From the NCBI RefSeq assembly GCF_003330725.1, contig NZ_CP030842.1, positions 44,813 to 108,812 of the forward strand: DNA of 64,000 nt, read 5' to 3'. Below the pieces are notes generated by a model. That model saw only the letters and a program-made list of their open reading frames with translations, had not been told where the DNA came from and made no database searches. Numbering within the stretch: the stretch's first letter is position 1; the number at the start of each line of letters is the position of its first letter. The position numbers and the translations under genes are program-made. Shown here in pieces: positions 19,589 to 29,141 of the stretch. This stretch comes from Acidisarcina polymorpha. GTDB lineage: Bacteria; Acidobacteriota; Terriglobia; Terriglobales; Acidobacteriaceae.

Positions 19589-19978
19589 CTAGTGATTGTT
19601 TAGTTCACTCGTTGCAGATGGATGGGCGAGAGAGACACCCTCAAAACAGAATGAGGGCTGCGTGACTTTCGGGTCTTTTAAATCCGCATGGCTGGCGGTG
19701 CAAGGTAGCTCTTCGTGAGCCCTGCTATGCGGGCCGTCCACAGGTAAATGTGCGTATAAGTGTTGATACTTCGGAAGATAGCTCTGCTTTGGCCTGATGC
19801 TGTACACCATCACACGTAGCGTGGCTGTTACGGTTTTATTCGCCTCCTCGATCAATGGCGACAGCCGGTCGGGTTCGGCAATGAAATGAAGCATTCGACC
19901 GTAAATGTCGATCAATTTTTCCAAGTGAGGTATCACCTCACTACTGAGCCCTGACGCCGATATCTTTGTAGCCCGCAT
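19589..19978 (-). CDS. Hypothetical protein sharing the N-terminal domain of the 20800 YjbR protein
   Basis: A 129-residue ORF from ATG at 19978 (the frame is open to 20050). Residues 1-60 (MRATKISASGLSSEVIPHLE, IDIYGRMLHFIAEPDRLSPL, ATLRVMV) align with residues 1-60 of the protein at 20800. Instead of a YjbR domain it continues with an unrelated tail (DGPHSRAHEELPCT). This shows that the N-terminal segment is a separable module. The tail may be read-through after a truncation. Function unknown. Confidence 0.5.
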   Translation of the reverse strand: MRATKISASGLSSEVIPHLEKLIDIYGRMLHFIAEPDRLSPLIEEANKTVTATLRVMVYSIRPKQSYLPKYQHLYAHLPVDGPHSRAHEELPCTASHADLKDPKVTQPSFCFEGVSLAHPSATSELNNH

Positions 19979-20339
19979 AGGCACCCGCCGTTGGCGATGG
20001 AAGATTGTAGTTGTATGCAATGTCAAGACGTCATGGTAGCCACGTGACAATTGTCCACTCCCACCTCGAGCTACATGCCGTCAACTAGAACCCCGGTGGG
20101 AAGCGTTGGGGATCGATGAAAACTGCCATCGGCCCGACAAAGATCAGCAATCTAGATCCCGGACAACAGAGCAAGGAAATAAGTTATGACAAAAGACGCA
20201 CTCTACTTCCCGAAGCAAACGGGAATGGTCATCTACGACAAGAACTCGTACTTGTGAGTTGGGCATCGTATCTCCGGGCAGAAGCACATACGTCCCCGCT
20301 TAGAGAATCCCACAACAAATAAGTTTCTACTGTTCCGTT

Positions 20340-20455
20340 TTGCTCACACGACGTGCTCAACAATCCTTTTCGAAGGTGCCAGGTCGAGGGTCGTCCCTTG
20401 TCCGCCCTTATTCGCGACTAAAGGCTTGATGATGTACCTCGCTGCAGAGGCCTTG
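20340..20455 (-). pseudogene. Histidine kinase C-terminal remnant
   Basis: Read on the minus strand it gives IKPLVANKGGQGTTLDLAPS and KRIVEH, aligning with FKPFFSTKGGQGTGLGLALS and KRIVERH of the kinase at 35348. The G2 box is damaged. Only the end of the ATPase domain remains. Confidence 0.6.
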
Positions 20456-20799
20456 CTGTTTCCGGCATCCAACTCGTGATTTGCTCTGGAGGCTTTATGA
20501 CTGGTGGGGGACGCTGGATATAAGGTGGCGGGTGCGGGTCTGAGACCTGATGAAGATGATGATTCGTCAAATCGGGCTTTACGTTAGAGGAATGTTGCTC
20601 TAGCGAGGATAAAGAGAGCACCCGATCGCCGCTGTTTCCCTAGGCAAGCTGAGACACTATTCACCTACGGTTGGCTGTGCGCAGGTTCCGCGTACACAGT
20701 CTTACCCTTGTCAGCAGAGATTACGTAAGTGTGTGACGATGCTATATAGGAAACAACCATTGATGCTCAACGGTCATCGACTCCACAGCGGGTGCCGAC
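20456..20799. other. No gene recognised
   Basis: About 340 bases before the YjbR-like gene contain only overlapping frames without recognisable motifs. Confidence 0.35.
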
Positions 20800-21381
20800 G
20801 TGCGAGCTACAAAGATATCGGCGTTAGACGTCAGCAATATAGTGACACCTCGGTTGATGGGGTTGATCAACATTCACGGTCGGATGCGTCAGTTCGTTGC
20901 CGAACCTCACCAACTGTCATTATTGATCGCGGAGGCGGATGAATACGCAAGAGCGACGCTGCGTATGTTGGTGCCAAAGGCTAAGCTCTCTTCTGAAATC
21001 ATCACCATCTGTTCGGTTCAGACCTGTCTGCAAGCAACCCGCTTATCAAGGTTGACCAAGATCTGCCTTGCACTTCCGGGTGTGCGGATCAAGAACACCG
21101 GAGATCACGCTACCTTTCTGGTTAACGGACGGAACTTTGCCCACTATCTTTCCGACTACCAGGGCGATGGGATCATCGGAGTATGCTGCCGGCTCCGTGC
21201 TAGAAAGACATCTACTAAACCCCTGCTGAGCACCACCTCGACATGGTTCACTCCAACCAGCGTAGCCTTGATTTCCTGGGTAGGTCTTCGTCTTGACCTC
21301 TCAGCCGTGGACTGGGACGAGGTATCTGACCTCATCCAGAGTAGTTACCTCCGCGTTGTGGCCTCGGCCAGCAAGCTGTGA
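20800..21381 (+). CDS. YjbR-like protein with an extra N-terminal domain
   Basis: 193 residues from GTG at 20800; the same MRATKIS start is found in the protein at 19978, supporting this codon. Residues 1-65 form a small helical module (LMGLINIHGRMRQFVAEPH). Residues 80-190 form a YjbR/MmcQ domain: RLTKICLALPGV, ATFLVNGRNFAHYLSDYQG, FTPTSVALISWVGLRLDLSA and VDWDEVSDLIQSSYLRVV. Its closest relative in the window is 13833-14270. The arrangement suggests repeated duplication and domain loss in this neighbourhood. Biological role unknown. Confidence 0.75.
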   Translation: MRATKISALDVSNIVTPRLMGLINIHGRMRQFVAEPHQLSLLIAEADEYARATLRMLVPKAKLSSEIITICSVQTCLQATRLSRLTKICLALPGVRIKNTGDHATFLVNGRNFAHYLSDYQGDGIIGVCCRLRARKTSTKPLLSTTSTWFTPTSVALISWVGLRLDLSAVDWDEVSDLIQSSYLRVVASASKL

Positions 21382-21690
21382 CTATGTCGCTTATGATGTT
21401 AGCTAGGGTGTCCTGAGAGTGAGGTACACTGTTCCGTCTTCAAGGCGTCCGATCCGGTAGCGGGATCACACTAAATCACTACACCGAGATCAACCGTTGC
21501 TATTCGGCCCCTCCCTCCTCGATTCGATCCATTTAGAGAGAAGCCCGCAAGTTCTTCAGCCATAACCATCGGTGTCATCCGAGAACTGGGTTTTCAAGAT
21601 CTCTCGGCCTCTTGTGCAACAATCGATCGGCCGTACGTTCACTAGATTGACTTCGTTTGCAATAGTCCCACCGAGAGGATGTAATCGCCC

Positions 21691-22023
21691 ATGAGTAGAA
21701 TTGACGAGCTCAAGCAAGACGTGAGAATTCTGGAAGCCGAGTTCAAGTCTAAACGGGACCAACTCTACGCTGAAGAGTCTGCTCTCTTTTACATCAAGAC
21801 CGGAGACCTGCTACGACTGGAAGAAGGAACCTACGGTCATTCCAAACAAGCGGTGTACATGGTGACTAGAATCCTTTTCTCCTTGCGTGGAGAGTCGATT
21901 CTCTTCGGCCATAAGCGCTTGAAGGACAGAAAGTCATTCCATCACCGGGAGGTAAGGGTCTGTTTAGACTTCGAGGAGCCCACAGTGATTGGACGTGTGG
22001 AGGACTGGCGGCGGATTGTGTGA
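21691..22023 (+). CDS. ~110-residue hypothetical protein, coiled-coil N-terminus
   Basis: 110 residues from ATG 21691, preceded by GAGAGGATG. Residues 3-35 are a heptad-like charged helix (ELKQDVRILEAEFKSKRDQL). The rest is a compact domain with YIKTGDLLRLEEGTYG, VYMVTRI, LFGHKRLKDRKSFHHRE and a final VEDWRRIV. The protein at 25382-25825 is a clear relative over the full length. Remnants occur at 19430 and 29385. No known domain was recognised. The conserved GDLL and the Trp near the end suggest a small beta-rich (possibly SH3- or Tudor-like) fold; this is speculation. Confidence 0.65.
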   Translation: MSRIDELKQDVRILEAEFKSKRDQLYAEESALFYIKTGDLLRLEEGTYGHSKQAVYMVTRILFSLRGESILFGHKRLKDRKSFHHREVRVCLDFEEPTVIGRVEDWRRIV

Positions 22024-22203
22024 CTACGTAGCCGAAGAACACATCTTGCCGTACTTAATCCCAGGGAGCGCCCGAACTCACCCGATGTACATAGCTCACA
22101 ATGGCTCTCGGCCGGGCCGTCCCTCTCCACTAATGAGGTGTTCGGCGCGCTCGTGTGCATTATCTGCCCGCACAAAGGCACGAAGAACGGATCGTGGATG
22201 AGT

Positions 22204-23784
22204 TTACTGGCCCAACCCATAGACAACTAATTGTCCTGCAGCACCGGTCGTTCCTTTTGGTCCAAAGTTGACTGCGTAGACTTTCCCATTCGCCACAGTC
22301 AGGGGAACGAACTTGGCAAACATCCCAACGTCGTCCCTTGAGTCATGCATTTTATCGCTCCAGAGCACCTTGAGCGTATTGGGATCCAGAGCATAGAGCA
22401 CACCCTCGACTGTAGCTTCCGTGGCATTAGCGTTGTAGGGAGTGGATGCCCAGATGATCGCGTTTGTCGTGCCGTTCGCGGAGACGGACAAGAAGCCGCC
22501 GGGCATTGCGCCATTGTCATGGGTTACGGGCGCTGTCATGCTGCTCTCGGCGAACGGACTCGTGTTGAACAAACCGCTCGAGAAATGGAAGCCTCGAAGA
22601 TAGTCATTCTCGCCCCAAACGTAGACCTTGCCGCTGAAATAAATCGGCGTTCCGTGAATGTGGCTGGATCCCCTGCCGTAGACTGCCTGGAACTCTTGCA
22701 GAACCTGGTCCTCGGACGAGTTGAACTTTCCGAGGTTGCTGGTGTTGTCCACATAGATCACGCCAGCCTTACCACCGCCGACGATGTATTCGTCATCGAC
22801 AAGCAGAATGCCGGACGAGCCAAGGTCCATATCTCCTGAGTTCAGAGATCCGGCATCGTGCGGCGTGAACCAGTCGAGGAGTGTGAGTGTCGGGCTGAGC
22901 TTGATGAAACTTTCGCCAGTCTGCTGGACGCCTTTCGGGCTTAAATCGTAGTCGCCATTTCCAACTGAGATGTAGAGGTTTCCCGCCGTATCGATCGCCG
23001 GCGCGGAGCCAGCTTGCCAAATGCCGCCCTTGACTCCAGTAGTTGTGGTCATGTAGCTGGCAACGAAGCCAAGATCACTCGCGGAGTAGGCGTAGACCCA
23101 TCCGTGATAGCCATTGCTTTGATCGTTGTGGCTCGCGAACATAACGTAGATGTTGCCACTGGCAAGCGCTAAGCTGGACCGCTGGTTCTCGCTTTTGGCG
23201 AGGAAATTGAAGGTGCCGTCTGCCGTCGTGTAGGGCTCGCTGATGGTCACCGGCGAGTTCAGGAGCTTATTGCCGGAGTGTATGTCGATCGCCTCCAGGT
23301 GGTGGCTGTAGGTCTTTGTGGACCCTGAAGTCAGTTCCTCGCCGTGATCGTAATAAAGAATTCCCGAGGCCGGATCGATCACGGGCGTTGAGAGGATCCC
23401 CGTCGGTGACGAGGGATTGATATTCGGGTTCTTGGAGTATTGGACGTCTGTCGTTTTGACTGGGGTGCCGTACCGTACATGCCAAAGCTGGGCGCCGGTA
23501 TCGGCATTCAAGGCGTAAACGCTATTGTTCATGGTTGCAACGAAGACGACATTTCGTGTGACCTCCTCGATTGTCAGGTTAGCCATGTAGAGTGGCTGGG
23601 CATAGACCTCGCCGTCAACGTTCACAGTGAAGAGCTTTTTGAGGCCGCCCACGTTCGCGGGAGTGAGGATTGTCTCGTTCAGGTTAGCGCCGCTACGAGC
23701 ATTGTCGTAGTTGCGCGTGAGTACGTTTTCGGCAAGGCTGACGGTTCCTGTGATGAAGAGAATTAAGCAAGTGATGCGGAGCAT
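22204..23784 (-). CDS. Secreted PQQ-like beta-propeller protein
   Basis: 526 residues from ATG at 23784, chosen because GAGGT precedes it and the product begins with a signal peptide (MLRITCLILFITGTVSLAEN). Repeats with tryptophan-docking-type motifs are visible: VFVATMNNSVYALNADTGAQLW, VIDPASGILYY, GNIYVMFASHN, GNLYISVGNGDYD, and VLYALDPNTLKVLWSDKMH near the end. Such PQQ-like or WD40-like repeats make beta-propellers. PQQ catalytic Ca/Asp motifs were not identified, so a dehydrogenase activity is not claimed. Likely periplasmic or extracellular. Confidence 0.85.
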   Translation of the reverse strand: MLRITCLILFITGTVSLAENVLTRNYDNARSGANLNETILTPANVGGLKKLFTVNVDGEVYAQPLYMANLTIEEVTRNVVFVATMNNSVYALNADTGAQLWHVRYGTPVKTTDVQYSKNPNINPSSPTGILSTPVIDPASGILYYDHGEELTSGSTKTYSHHLEAIDIHSGNKLLNSPVTISEPYTTADGTFNFLAKSENQRSSLALASGNIYVMFASHNDQSNGYHGWVYAYSASDLGFVASYMTTTTGVKGGIWQAGSAPAIDTAGNLYISVGNGDYDLSPKGVQQTGESFIKLSPTLTLLDWFTPHDAGSLNSGDMDLGSSGILLVDDEYIVGGGKAGVIYVDNTSNLGKFNSSEDQVLQEFQAVYGRGSSHIHGTPIYFSGKVYVWGENDYLRGFHFSSGLFNTSPFAESSMTAPVTHDNGAMPGGFLSVSANGTTNAIIWASTPYNANATEATVEGVLYALDPNTLKVLWSDKMHDSRDDVGMFAKFVPLTVANGKVYAVNFGPKGTTGAAGQLVVYGLGQ

Positions 23785-24980
23785 TACGTTACCTCGCGCA
23801 CAGAATGACATCACCATGGGAAATTGATGGACGGCAGCCGATCACTATTACTACTTTCCACTGATAAGTGCAGGATTTCCGGCGGGTCCCGGGTATCTGT
23901 AGAAGGCAACATTCGGGCGCAGAGGGTTAAATGAGCGTGCAAGCTGTGAAGCAACCCCGCCGAGGTAGAAGATGATTGCGGTCTCCTCAGCGCGGCTCAT
24001 ACTGTAAGACTGTCTCTTGGTCCGGATTCAGCGATCGAGACGACTAGTGACTCTCATGGCGCCTCTTGCTTCATTCCGGTAAGTACATCGCAGCTTGGAT
24101 AAGCTTCAGCATTCAATAGATCGGTGCCTCAGGTCGGCCTCTCAATCGTCAGGGTAAATCCTGTGAAGATTGAATCGTGAGAACGGTCCGGCTTTGTCCG
24201 ATGAGAGAAGACGGGGACGCGATGGTTAGACGTCTAATTAAAATCATTGCCTTCCGCTGGGGTTCGTCAGCACTCTCGGTCAGAGTATCGATTCGACTGT
24301 CATCGGTCTGAGCTCAATTGCTCACATTTCTAAAAACATTTGTCTGCTGTATCCGGATGATAGTGCCGCGTCAGGCTGGTCTCAGCTCTTCGGCCTCGAT
24401 GGAGTGAGCGATTTTAACGTTGTGTATAACGACTTCTCCAGAAGGCACGACCGATACACCGCTTCGTCACATAGCCACCTTGCACGTGGTGCGGGAAGTG
24501 ACGTTTAGCAAGTGCGCCCAGGGCGCGTTCTTGGCGAGGCAGTGTTAGTCCACTTTGTCGAGGTATCTGCCGCTATCTGTTGATAGTGCATGCAGAAACA
24601 TTGGCCCTGTGCCCGGCAAAGACTCCAGGCGACAAACTCCGCAGATATGCGATATAGCGCTGCAAGATATAACGCACGGCTCGAGTTAATGCTGGTCAAA
24701 AAGCGGCCCTAATTTGTCGATTTTGAAACATCAGCCGCACCAAGTGTACGGATTTGCAAGATGTTCACGGACCCAAAAGGGAGGGATCGAGCAGCGCAGA
24801 GCAGAACGCGCAGGGCAAGGAGCCACAGCCGAGCAGCCGTGGTCAGAAATGACCGGACTTCGGACAATCCTAGGTCGTACTCTTCAAAGCACATCCTCGG
24901 GCAAAGAAGGGAGGAAAGCCATGCACCGGTCCAGCTCGAACCCCATCAAAGTTTTTGCCCGAAGCTTGAACAAAAACGGA
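23785..24980. other. No gene recognised
   Basis: About 1.2 kb upstream of the propeller gene. The promoter of that gene should lie near 23790-23900. No convincing coding frame, repeat or RNA was recognised in the rest. Confidence 0.4.
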
Positions 24981-25093
24981 ATGGCCGATTCGATCTGCCT
25001 CTTCTGCTTTCGATGGTTGCCTCTATGCCGACTGAGCAAGAACTTGAAGCGAAGGAAAACGATCACCTCTGCTGCCAAGCAATGGAAGCTTAA
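24981..25093 (+). pseudogene. Short CxxC/HxC protein, frameshifted
   Basis: MADSICLFCFR in one frame continues as MVASMPTEQELEAKENDH and LCC in the next. Together they align with the intact copy at 29142 (MKSICLYCFETVA, LVEAEERHKC). A one-base shift separates the two halves near 25013. Confidence 0.55.
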
Positions 25094-25381
25094 AGCAGAC
25101 CAAACCCTTTCTTGTCACCGGACATCCATTTTGACACGTGCCATTCCCTGATATTGTGCCGTTCACGAGCGGCTACAGATTGCTCGCGGTTTTAGAAGGC
25201 TGAAGAAAATAGGACGCAATGTTCACTATTGACCATACAAGCGCCATAAGCTACATGATAACTTCGCCGGGTAGGTAGGTGGGCGACGCTTGACGATGTC
25301 AGAGTAGGCCACTCTGATGTGCGAGATATCTCGTACGCCTCGCCGCGCCAGCCTGCCTACTCTTAGATTAAGGAGTCCACC

Positions 25382-25825
25382 GTGGGCAAAATTGACAACA
25401 TGAGGCAGGAAGTAAGGCTGATAAAGGGACAGCTCAAGTTGAAGATGGAGGAGCTCCACGCCGCACAGTCTGCAGAATTTCGCCTGAAGGTCGGAGACCT
25501 TCTCTTAAAAAAGGAAGGCGAGTATGGGAATCCAACATGTAAGGTGTACATGATATCAAAGCTGGATTTTCGCACAGACCAAACACCCATAATGTACGGA
25601 CGACAGCGCTTAAAGGACGGGGTCTCGTTTCACTCGACGGAGACAGTTCTGTGTTTCCGCGCCGACGAGTTGCCGATGGCAATTGGCCATGTGGATCACT
25701 GGCAGAAAATCCTTCGAGTAAAGTCTAAGACTTACCGAGGTAGCTGGCTCACGCCCCCGGCTGTACGATCGTCCTATCTGGTGGGAAAGCCTTTCCAGCA
25801 GATGAGTAATTCATCTCATCGATAA
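25382..25825 (+). CDS. Hypothetical protein, relative of the 21691 protein
   Basis: 147 residues from GTG 25382, preceded by AAGGAG. Residues 1-110 align with the 21691 protein: a charged N-terminal helix (MRQEVRLIKGQLKLKMEEL), LKVGDLLLKKEGEYG, KVYMISKLDF, MYGRQRLKDGVSFHSTE and VDHWQKIL. About 37 residues follow that the other copy does not have (YRGSWLTPPAVRSSYLVGK). A strong ribosome binding site and conservation of the domain suggest an expressed gene. Function unknown. Confidence 0.65.
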   Translation: MGKIDNMRQEVRLIKGQLKLKMEELHAAQSAEFRLKVGDLLLKKEGEYGNPTCKVYMISKLDFRTDQTPIMYGRQRLKDGVSFHSTETVLCFRADELPMAIGHVDHWQKILRVKSKTYRGSWLTPPAVRSSYLVGKPFQQMSNSSHR

Positions 25826-25959
25826 CAATGCGCGACTCAGGCTCCTCTAAGAACCGCCAGGCGACGGGTGTTCTGGTGTCGTATTCTCACCATAGTTGCG
25901 CCGGCTTGGAAGTAGAAGGCCGACTGTCGTATGCCTTTCTCGTAAAGTATTAAGACCCT

Positions 25960-26293
25960 AACCCAACGAAGCCGAGATTCGCCTTGGGGAAGTTGCCGAT
26001 ATTTGGAAAGATGTTGGCTAGCTGAGAGGTCGGCACGCCGCACCAGGAAGCCAGCGTGGCGGCGTATTGCATCGAGAGAGTGGTGGGAACCCATCGGCCG
26101 TTGCTGCCGGAGTCGTCCGGTCCCCCCCGAGAGCGAGAGTGGGCATGGTTCCGTAGACCTTTTCGCCTTTCACGGCGCCCCCAAGGACGAAGAGATTGCT
26201 TCCCAGGCGTGATCGCTCCCGTTGTTCCCGTTCGGTTGATAGGGCCGGTTGAAGTCCGACATGATGAAGGTCGTCACTTGGTTGGCCACTCCT
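25960..26293 (-). pseudogene. 3' fragment of a DUF1501 gene
   Basis: Minus-strand sequence clearly similar to 7562-7899, the last ~110 codons of the DUF1501 gene, including the terminal FPNIGNFPKANLGFVG-type coding. Base deletions (for example in the run near 26130) break the frame. Homology ends abruptly at about 26294, where the upstream region of the Crp gene at 26338 begins. Confidence 0.85.
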
Positions 26294-26337
26294 AAGACAA
26301 ACTCCACGCTTATGCTATGGAATGACGGGGAATCGAG

Positions 26338-27051
26338 ATGTCCACTGTTACGTTCAAGAACACACTCCTAAAAAGCCTGGCTCCTGAGATCATTGCGCGC
26401 CTTCATCTCCGTCCCGTCACATTCGAATTGGAGCATGAAATCGAATATCCCGGCAGGTCGATTGAACACCTCTTCTTCGTAGAGGAGGGAATGGCCTCAA
26501 TGACCACTACCTTTCAGAATGGCTCCCAGGTTGAAGTTGGGATGTTCGGATACGAGTCGGTCATCGGTGTGTCCGCCCTGATGGGAACCAAGCAGAGCCT
26601 CAACCGTGTCTACACGCAAATTGCAGGAAAAGGCTACTCGTGCACCATTGAGGTTGCGAGAAGAGAATTCCGGCTGGGCGGTGCTTTCCAGGAGATGGCG
26701 CTGCGCTATGTTCAGGCCCAGCTTGTGCAGGTCATTCAGTCTGCCGGCTGCAACGCAACGCACAACCTTGAGCAAAGGCTCGCCCGATGGTTACTGATCT
26801 GTGCAGATCGAGCCCATAGCGACACCTTCGAGATGTCGCATGAATATCTGGCCCAAATGTTGGGAGCGAGCAGGCCGACTGTCTCGACGACGGCCTTCAT
26901 TTTGAAAGGACGTCACCTCATCGAGTACAACTATGGACTGATCCGCATCCTCGACGTTTCCGGCCTCGAAAATGTGGCTTGTGAGTGCTACCAGGTCATC
27001 AAGGAGCACCTCAATAACTACGCCGAGTTTGAAAGCGGTATCACAGCATAG
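26338..27051 (+). CDS. Crp/Fnr-family regulator, subfamily I, copy 1
   Basis: 237 residues from ATG 26338 (GGGGAATCGAG upstream). Residues about 15-130 form a cyclic-nucleotide-binding-type beta barrel (LRPVTFELEHEIEYPGRSIE, LFFVEEGMASMTTTF, VGMFGYESVIG). Residues about 140-225 contain the Crp helix-turn-helix (LEQRLARWLLICADRA, YLAQMLGASRPTVSTTAFIL). The cAMP-binding phosphate cassette and Fnr cysteines are not evident, so its ligand is unknown. It differs from the copy at 31570 (opposite strand) at only about four residues. Its upstream region is cut by a DUF1501 fragment, so it may have lost its original promoter. Confidence 0.9.
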   Translation: MSTVTFKNTLLKSLAPEIIARLHLRPVTFELEHEIEYPGRSIEHLFFVEEGMASMTTTFQNGSQVEVGMFGYESVIGVSALMGTKQSLNRVYTQIAGKGYSCTIEVARREFRLGGAFQEMALRYVQAQLVQVIQSAGCNATHNLEQRLARWLLICADRAHSDTFEMSHEYLAQMLGASRPTVSTTAFILKGRHLIEYNYGLIRILDVSGLENVACECYQVIKEHLNNYAEFESGITA

Positions 27052-28054
27052 GTTCATCGGCTTCATGAATATGCTCACAATGAGACACTAGTGCCTGTTT
27101 GCCGGGATGCGCCTTTCGCGCCTTTAATCTCCACCGTTTCTCCGAGAGGCAAAAAGGAAACGACCTTGGGCCGTTGGCGCGACGGAATGTCAGCAGAATA
27201 TTGATGGGGTACGCGACACCATCGGTTCGATCTAACCCCGGAGGAAGACTACATGCACAATTTGTTTCGGCCATGGGGTTGACGGTTGTCCTGCCTCAAT
27301 TCCAACGGAGACAGTTCCCTACCCAATTACCCAATGGACTAAGAACAAGAGCAACTGCCCGGATAAGAAAAGGCGCGGTATGTGAAGCAGACTGGCCTCT
27401 GGCCGCCTTGCTAGAGTGGGCCCCGGGCCAAGGCATGTCTGAGGGACAGCCACAACCTTTCCGCTTCAAAGGGGAGAAAACATCGTGCAGAAGACGGCGA
27501 AAGTCGAAAGTCACCCATTCGAGAGCTTGCGCCAGAGACTTGCCTACCCGACTTTGGGCGCTTTGAAGGTGCCAGCTTAGACGCGAAATGCAGCAAAGAT
27601 TTGCAGCACTTAAATAGCACTTGCTAAGACGAGTGAACCAAGGAGTCTTCAGCTTTGGGACGAAAGTGTCTGCGGCCGAGTCTGTACCATGACCCTGGCA
27701 TGTAAGGACTGACCATTTCTACGTCCTTACCTCGCTGAAAGCTGGTCAATATTGACCAGTCGGTTCGGATCTCGACACTTGAGGTCGTCTGCAAAAGTGC
27801 TGTTCCTGGTGAACAACCTTTTGACTTTCCTTAGCAGTTACTTGGTACCACAATTGCCGAAGCAAAAGCGCAGGCTCCATTTCACCTGAAGACCTTAGGC
27901 CTCATAGAATGAGGTATTTCACGGAGGGACGTATGCACAAACTCAAGAAATTACAGAGGCCCTTAACTTTTGAGTGCAGGGTTGCACAACGCTACCTTTG
28001 TGTAAGTTGTGTCAACCAATAAGTGGCACCTGCTGACAGGCTAATCGGCAGGCG
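27052..28054. other. Intergenic region with a perfect palindrome
   Basis: About 1 kb. An ORF at 27099-27566 has no recognisable motif and is not called. The notable site is the 18 bp palindrome at 27742-27759. Confidence 0.4.
27742..27759. promoter_or_regulatory. Perfect 18 bp palindrome CTGGTCAATATTGACCAG
   Basis: A fully symmetric site whose centre TCAATATTGA is shared with the dispersed repeats at 17152 and 19155. It looks like a dimeric regulator operator; the TTGA half-sites recall Fnr-type sites but the spacing differs from the usual TTGAT-N4-ATCAA. The nearest gene starts are too far away to assign a target. Confidence 0.5.
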
Positions 28055-28828
28055 TTAAGAGCGCGAAATGGCACGAAGGGACTTTGCCCGGTGTCTTGCC
28101 GCCTCGGATTCGTCCCTGCCTTCGTCCAGAAGAGAGGCGTTCTGAAAGTTTGCTCCGGAAACCTGGTCGTGCAGAATCACGTTGAGCAAAGCCCTGTGAA
28201 CGTAAATGCGCTCCTTGTATTCGACATATCCCAGCTTGCGGAAGCGATTCATGAAAAAACTCACGCGCGGCCGGGTCGTTCCAATCATTTCGGCCAGGGC
28301 TTGCTGCGTAATCGGCGGAATGAGTGTTTTGTCGTCGGCGACTTCTCCCGGCTGCCCGAACTCGGCCATCAACAACAGAACTCTTGCCAGACGCTTTTCA
28401 CTGGAATTAAAAAGTTGGTCAACAAGGTCGGCTTGGGTTCGCATACTGCGGACCAGCAGAGAAGCTATAAACAGATCGGAGAAGGCACGTTGCTCATGCA
28501 GAACGCGGATTATCTCCTTTCTTTCCATCTTGAGTGCGCTACACCCGGTGACAGCTGTCGCTGTCGCCAGATGCGGCCCGGCAGCCGCCGCAATGCATGC
28601 CTCTCCAATGAAGTCGCCGGCCGTGAAAACGGTGATCGTGGCTTCTTTTCCGGCTGCGGAAACAATCGTGAGCCTGGCCCGGCCCTTTTGAAGGTAAAAG
28701 ACCGAATCGCAGCGGCTTCCCTGCGAAAACAAGACATGGCCTTCCATGAATCGCACAATCTTGCGGCCGACTCCGGCAGTGGCAAGGTAGGCTTCGGGGT
28801 CAAATGCAGTTTGGGCCGGATTCTTCAT
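28055..28828 (-). CDS. Crp/Fnr-family regulator, subfamily II, copy 1
   Basis: 257 residues from ATG 28828 (MKNPAQTAFDPEAYLATAG); the same start is used by the copy at 40241-41014. Residues about 25-135 are a cNMP-binding domain (FMEGHVLFSQGSRCDSVFYL, VFTAGDFIGEACIAA). Residues about 150-225 form the Crp helix-turn-helix (SEKRLARVLLLMAEFG, ITQQALAEMIGTTRPRVSFF, FRKLGYVEY). The last ~30 residues are a charged tail (DEGRDESEAARHRA). Promoter-proximal sequence is shared with the 40241 copy to about 28925, so a block of about 0.9 kb was duplicated. Confidence 0.92.
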   Translation of the reverse strand: MKNPAQTAFDPEAYLATAGVGRKIVRFMEGHVLFSQGSRCDSVFYLQKGRARLTIVSAAGKEATITVFTAGDFIGEACIAAAAGPHLATATAVTGCSALKMERKEIIRVLHEQRAFSDLFIASLLVRSMRTQADLVDQLFNSSEKRLARVLLLMAEFGQPGEVADDKTLIPPITQQALAEMIGTTRPRVSFFMNRFRKLGYVEYKERIYVHRALLNVILHDQVSGANFQNASLLDEGRDESEAARHRAKSLRAISRS

Positions 28829-29141
28829 GAATCCCTTCCACACCCTCTCTCACGGTGTACCTCGCAAGCTTAGACTATGTCGGGTAGGAAACAAAGCTCT
28901 TACGGCCGCTAAACTAAGGAAGGTACAGTAGTCCTGGTCTCTAGTTCATGCCTCACTTTGGGTTGTTGATGGGGATCACAGTCGCCAGGTTGGTCCGGGA
29001 AGTGCTGTCGCGCATGAGGCGTTCAGACGTAAGCTTTGGCTCTTCTACGTGCCAGATTTATCCGGTAGTTTGATGGAGTATCTACCCATGCGAAGACCTT
29101 ATTCCCCAGATTTCCATCATCGTTTCACGAATAACAGAACG
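28829..29141. other. Upstream region shared with the 41 kb copy, otherwise empty
   Basis: The first ~95 bases match the region after 41014 (CACGGTGTACCTCGCAAGCT and onward). It probably holds the promoter of the Crp gene. No gene seen. Confidence 0.45.
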
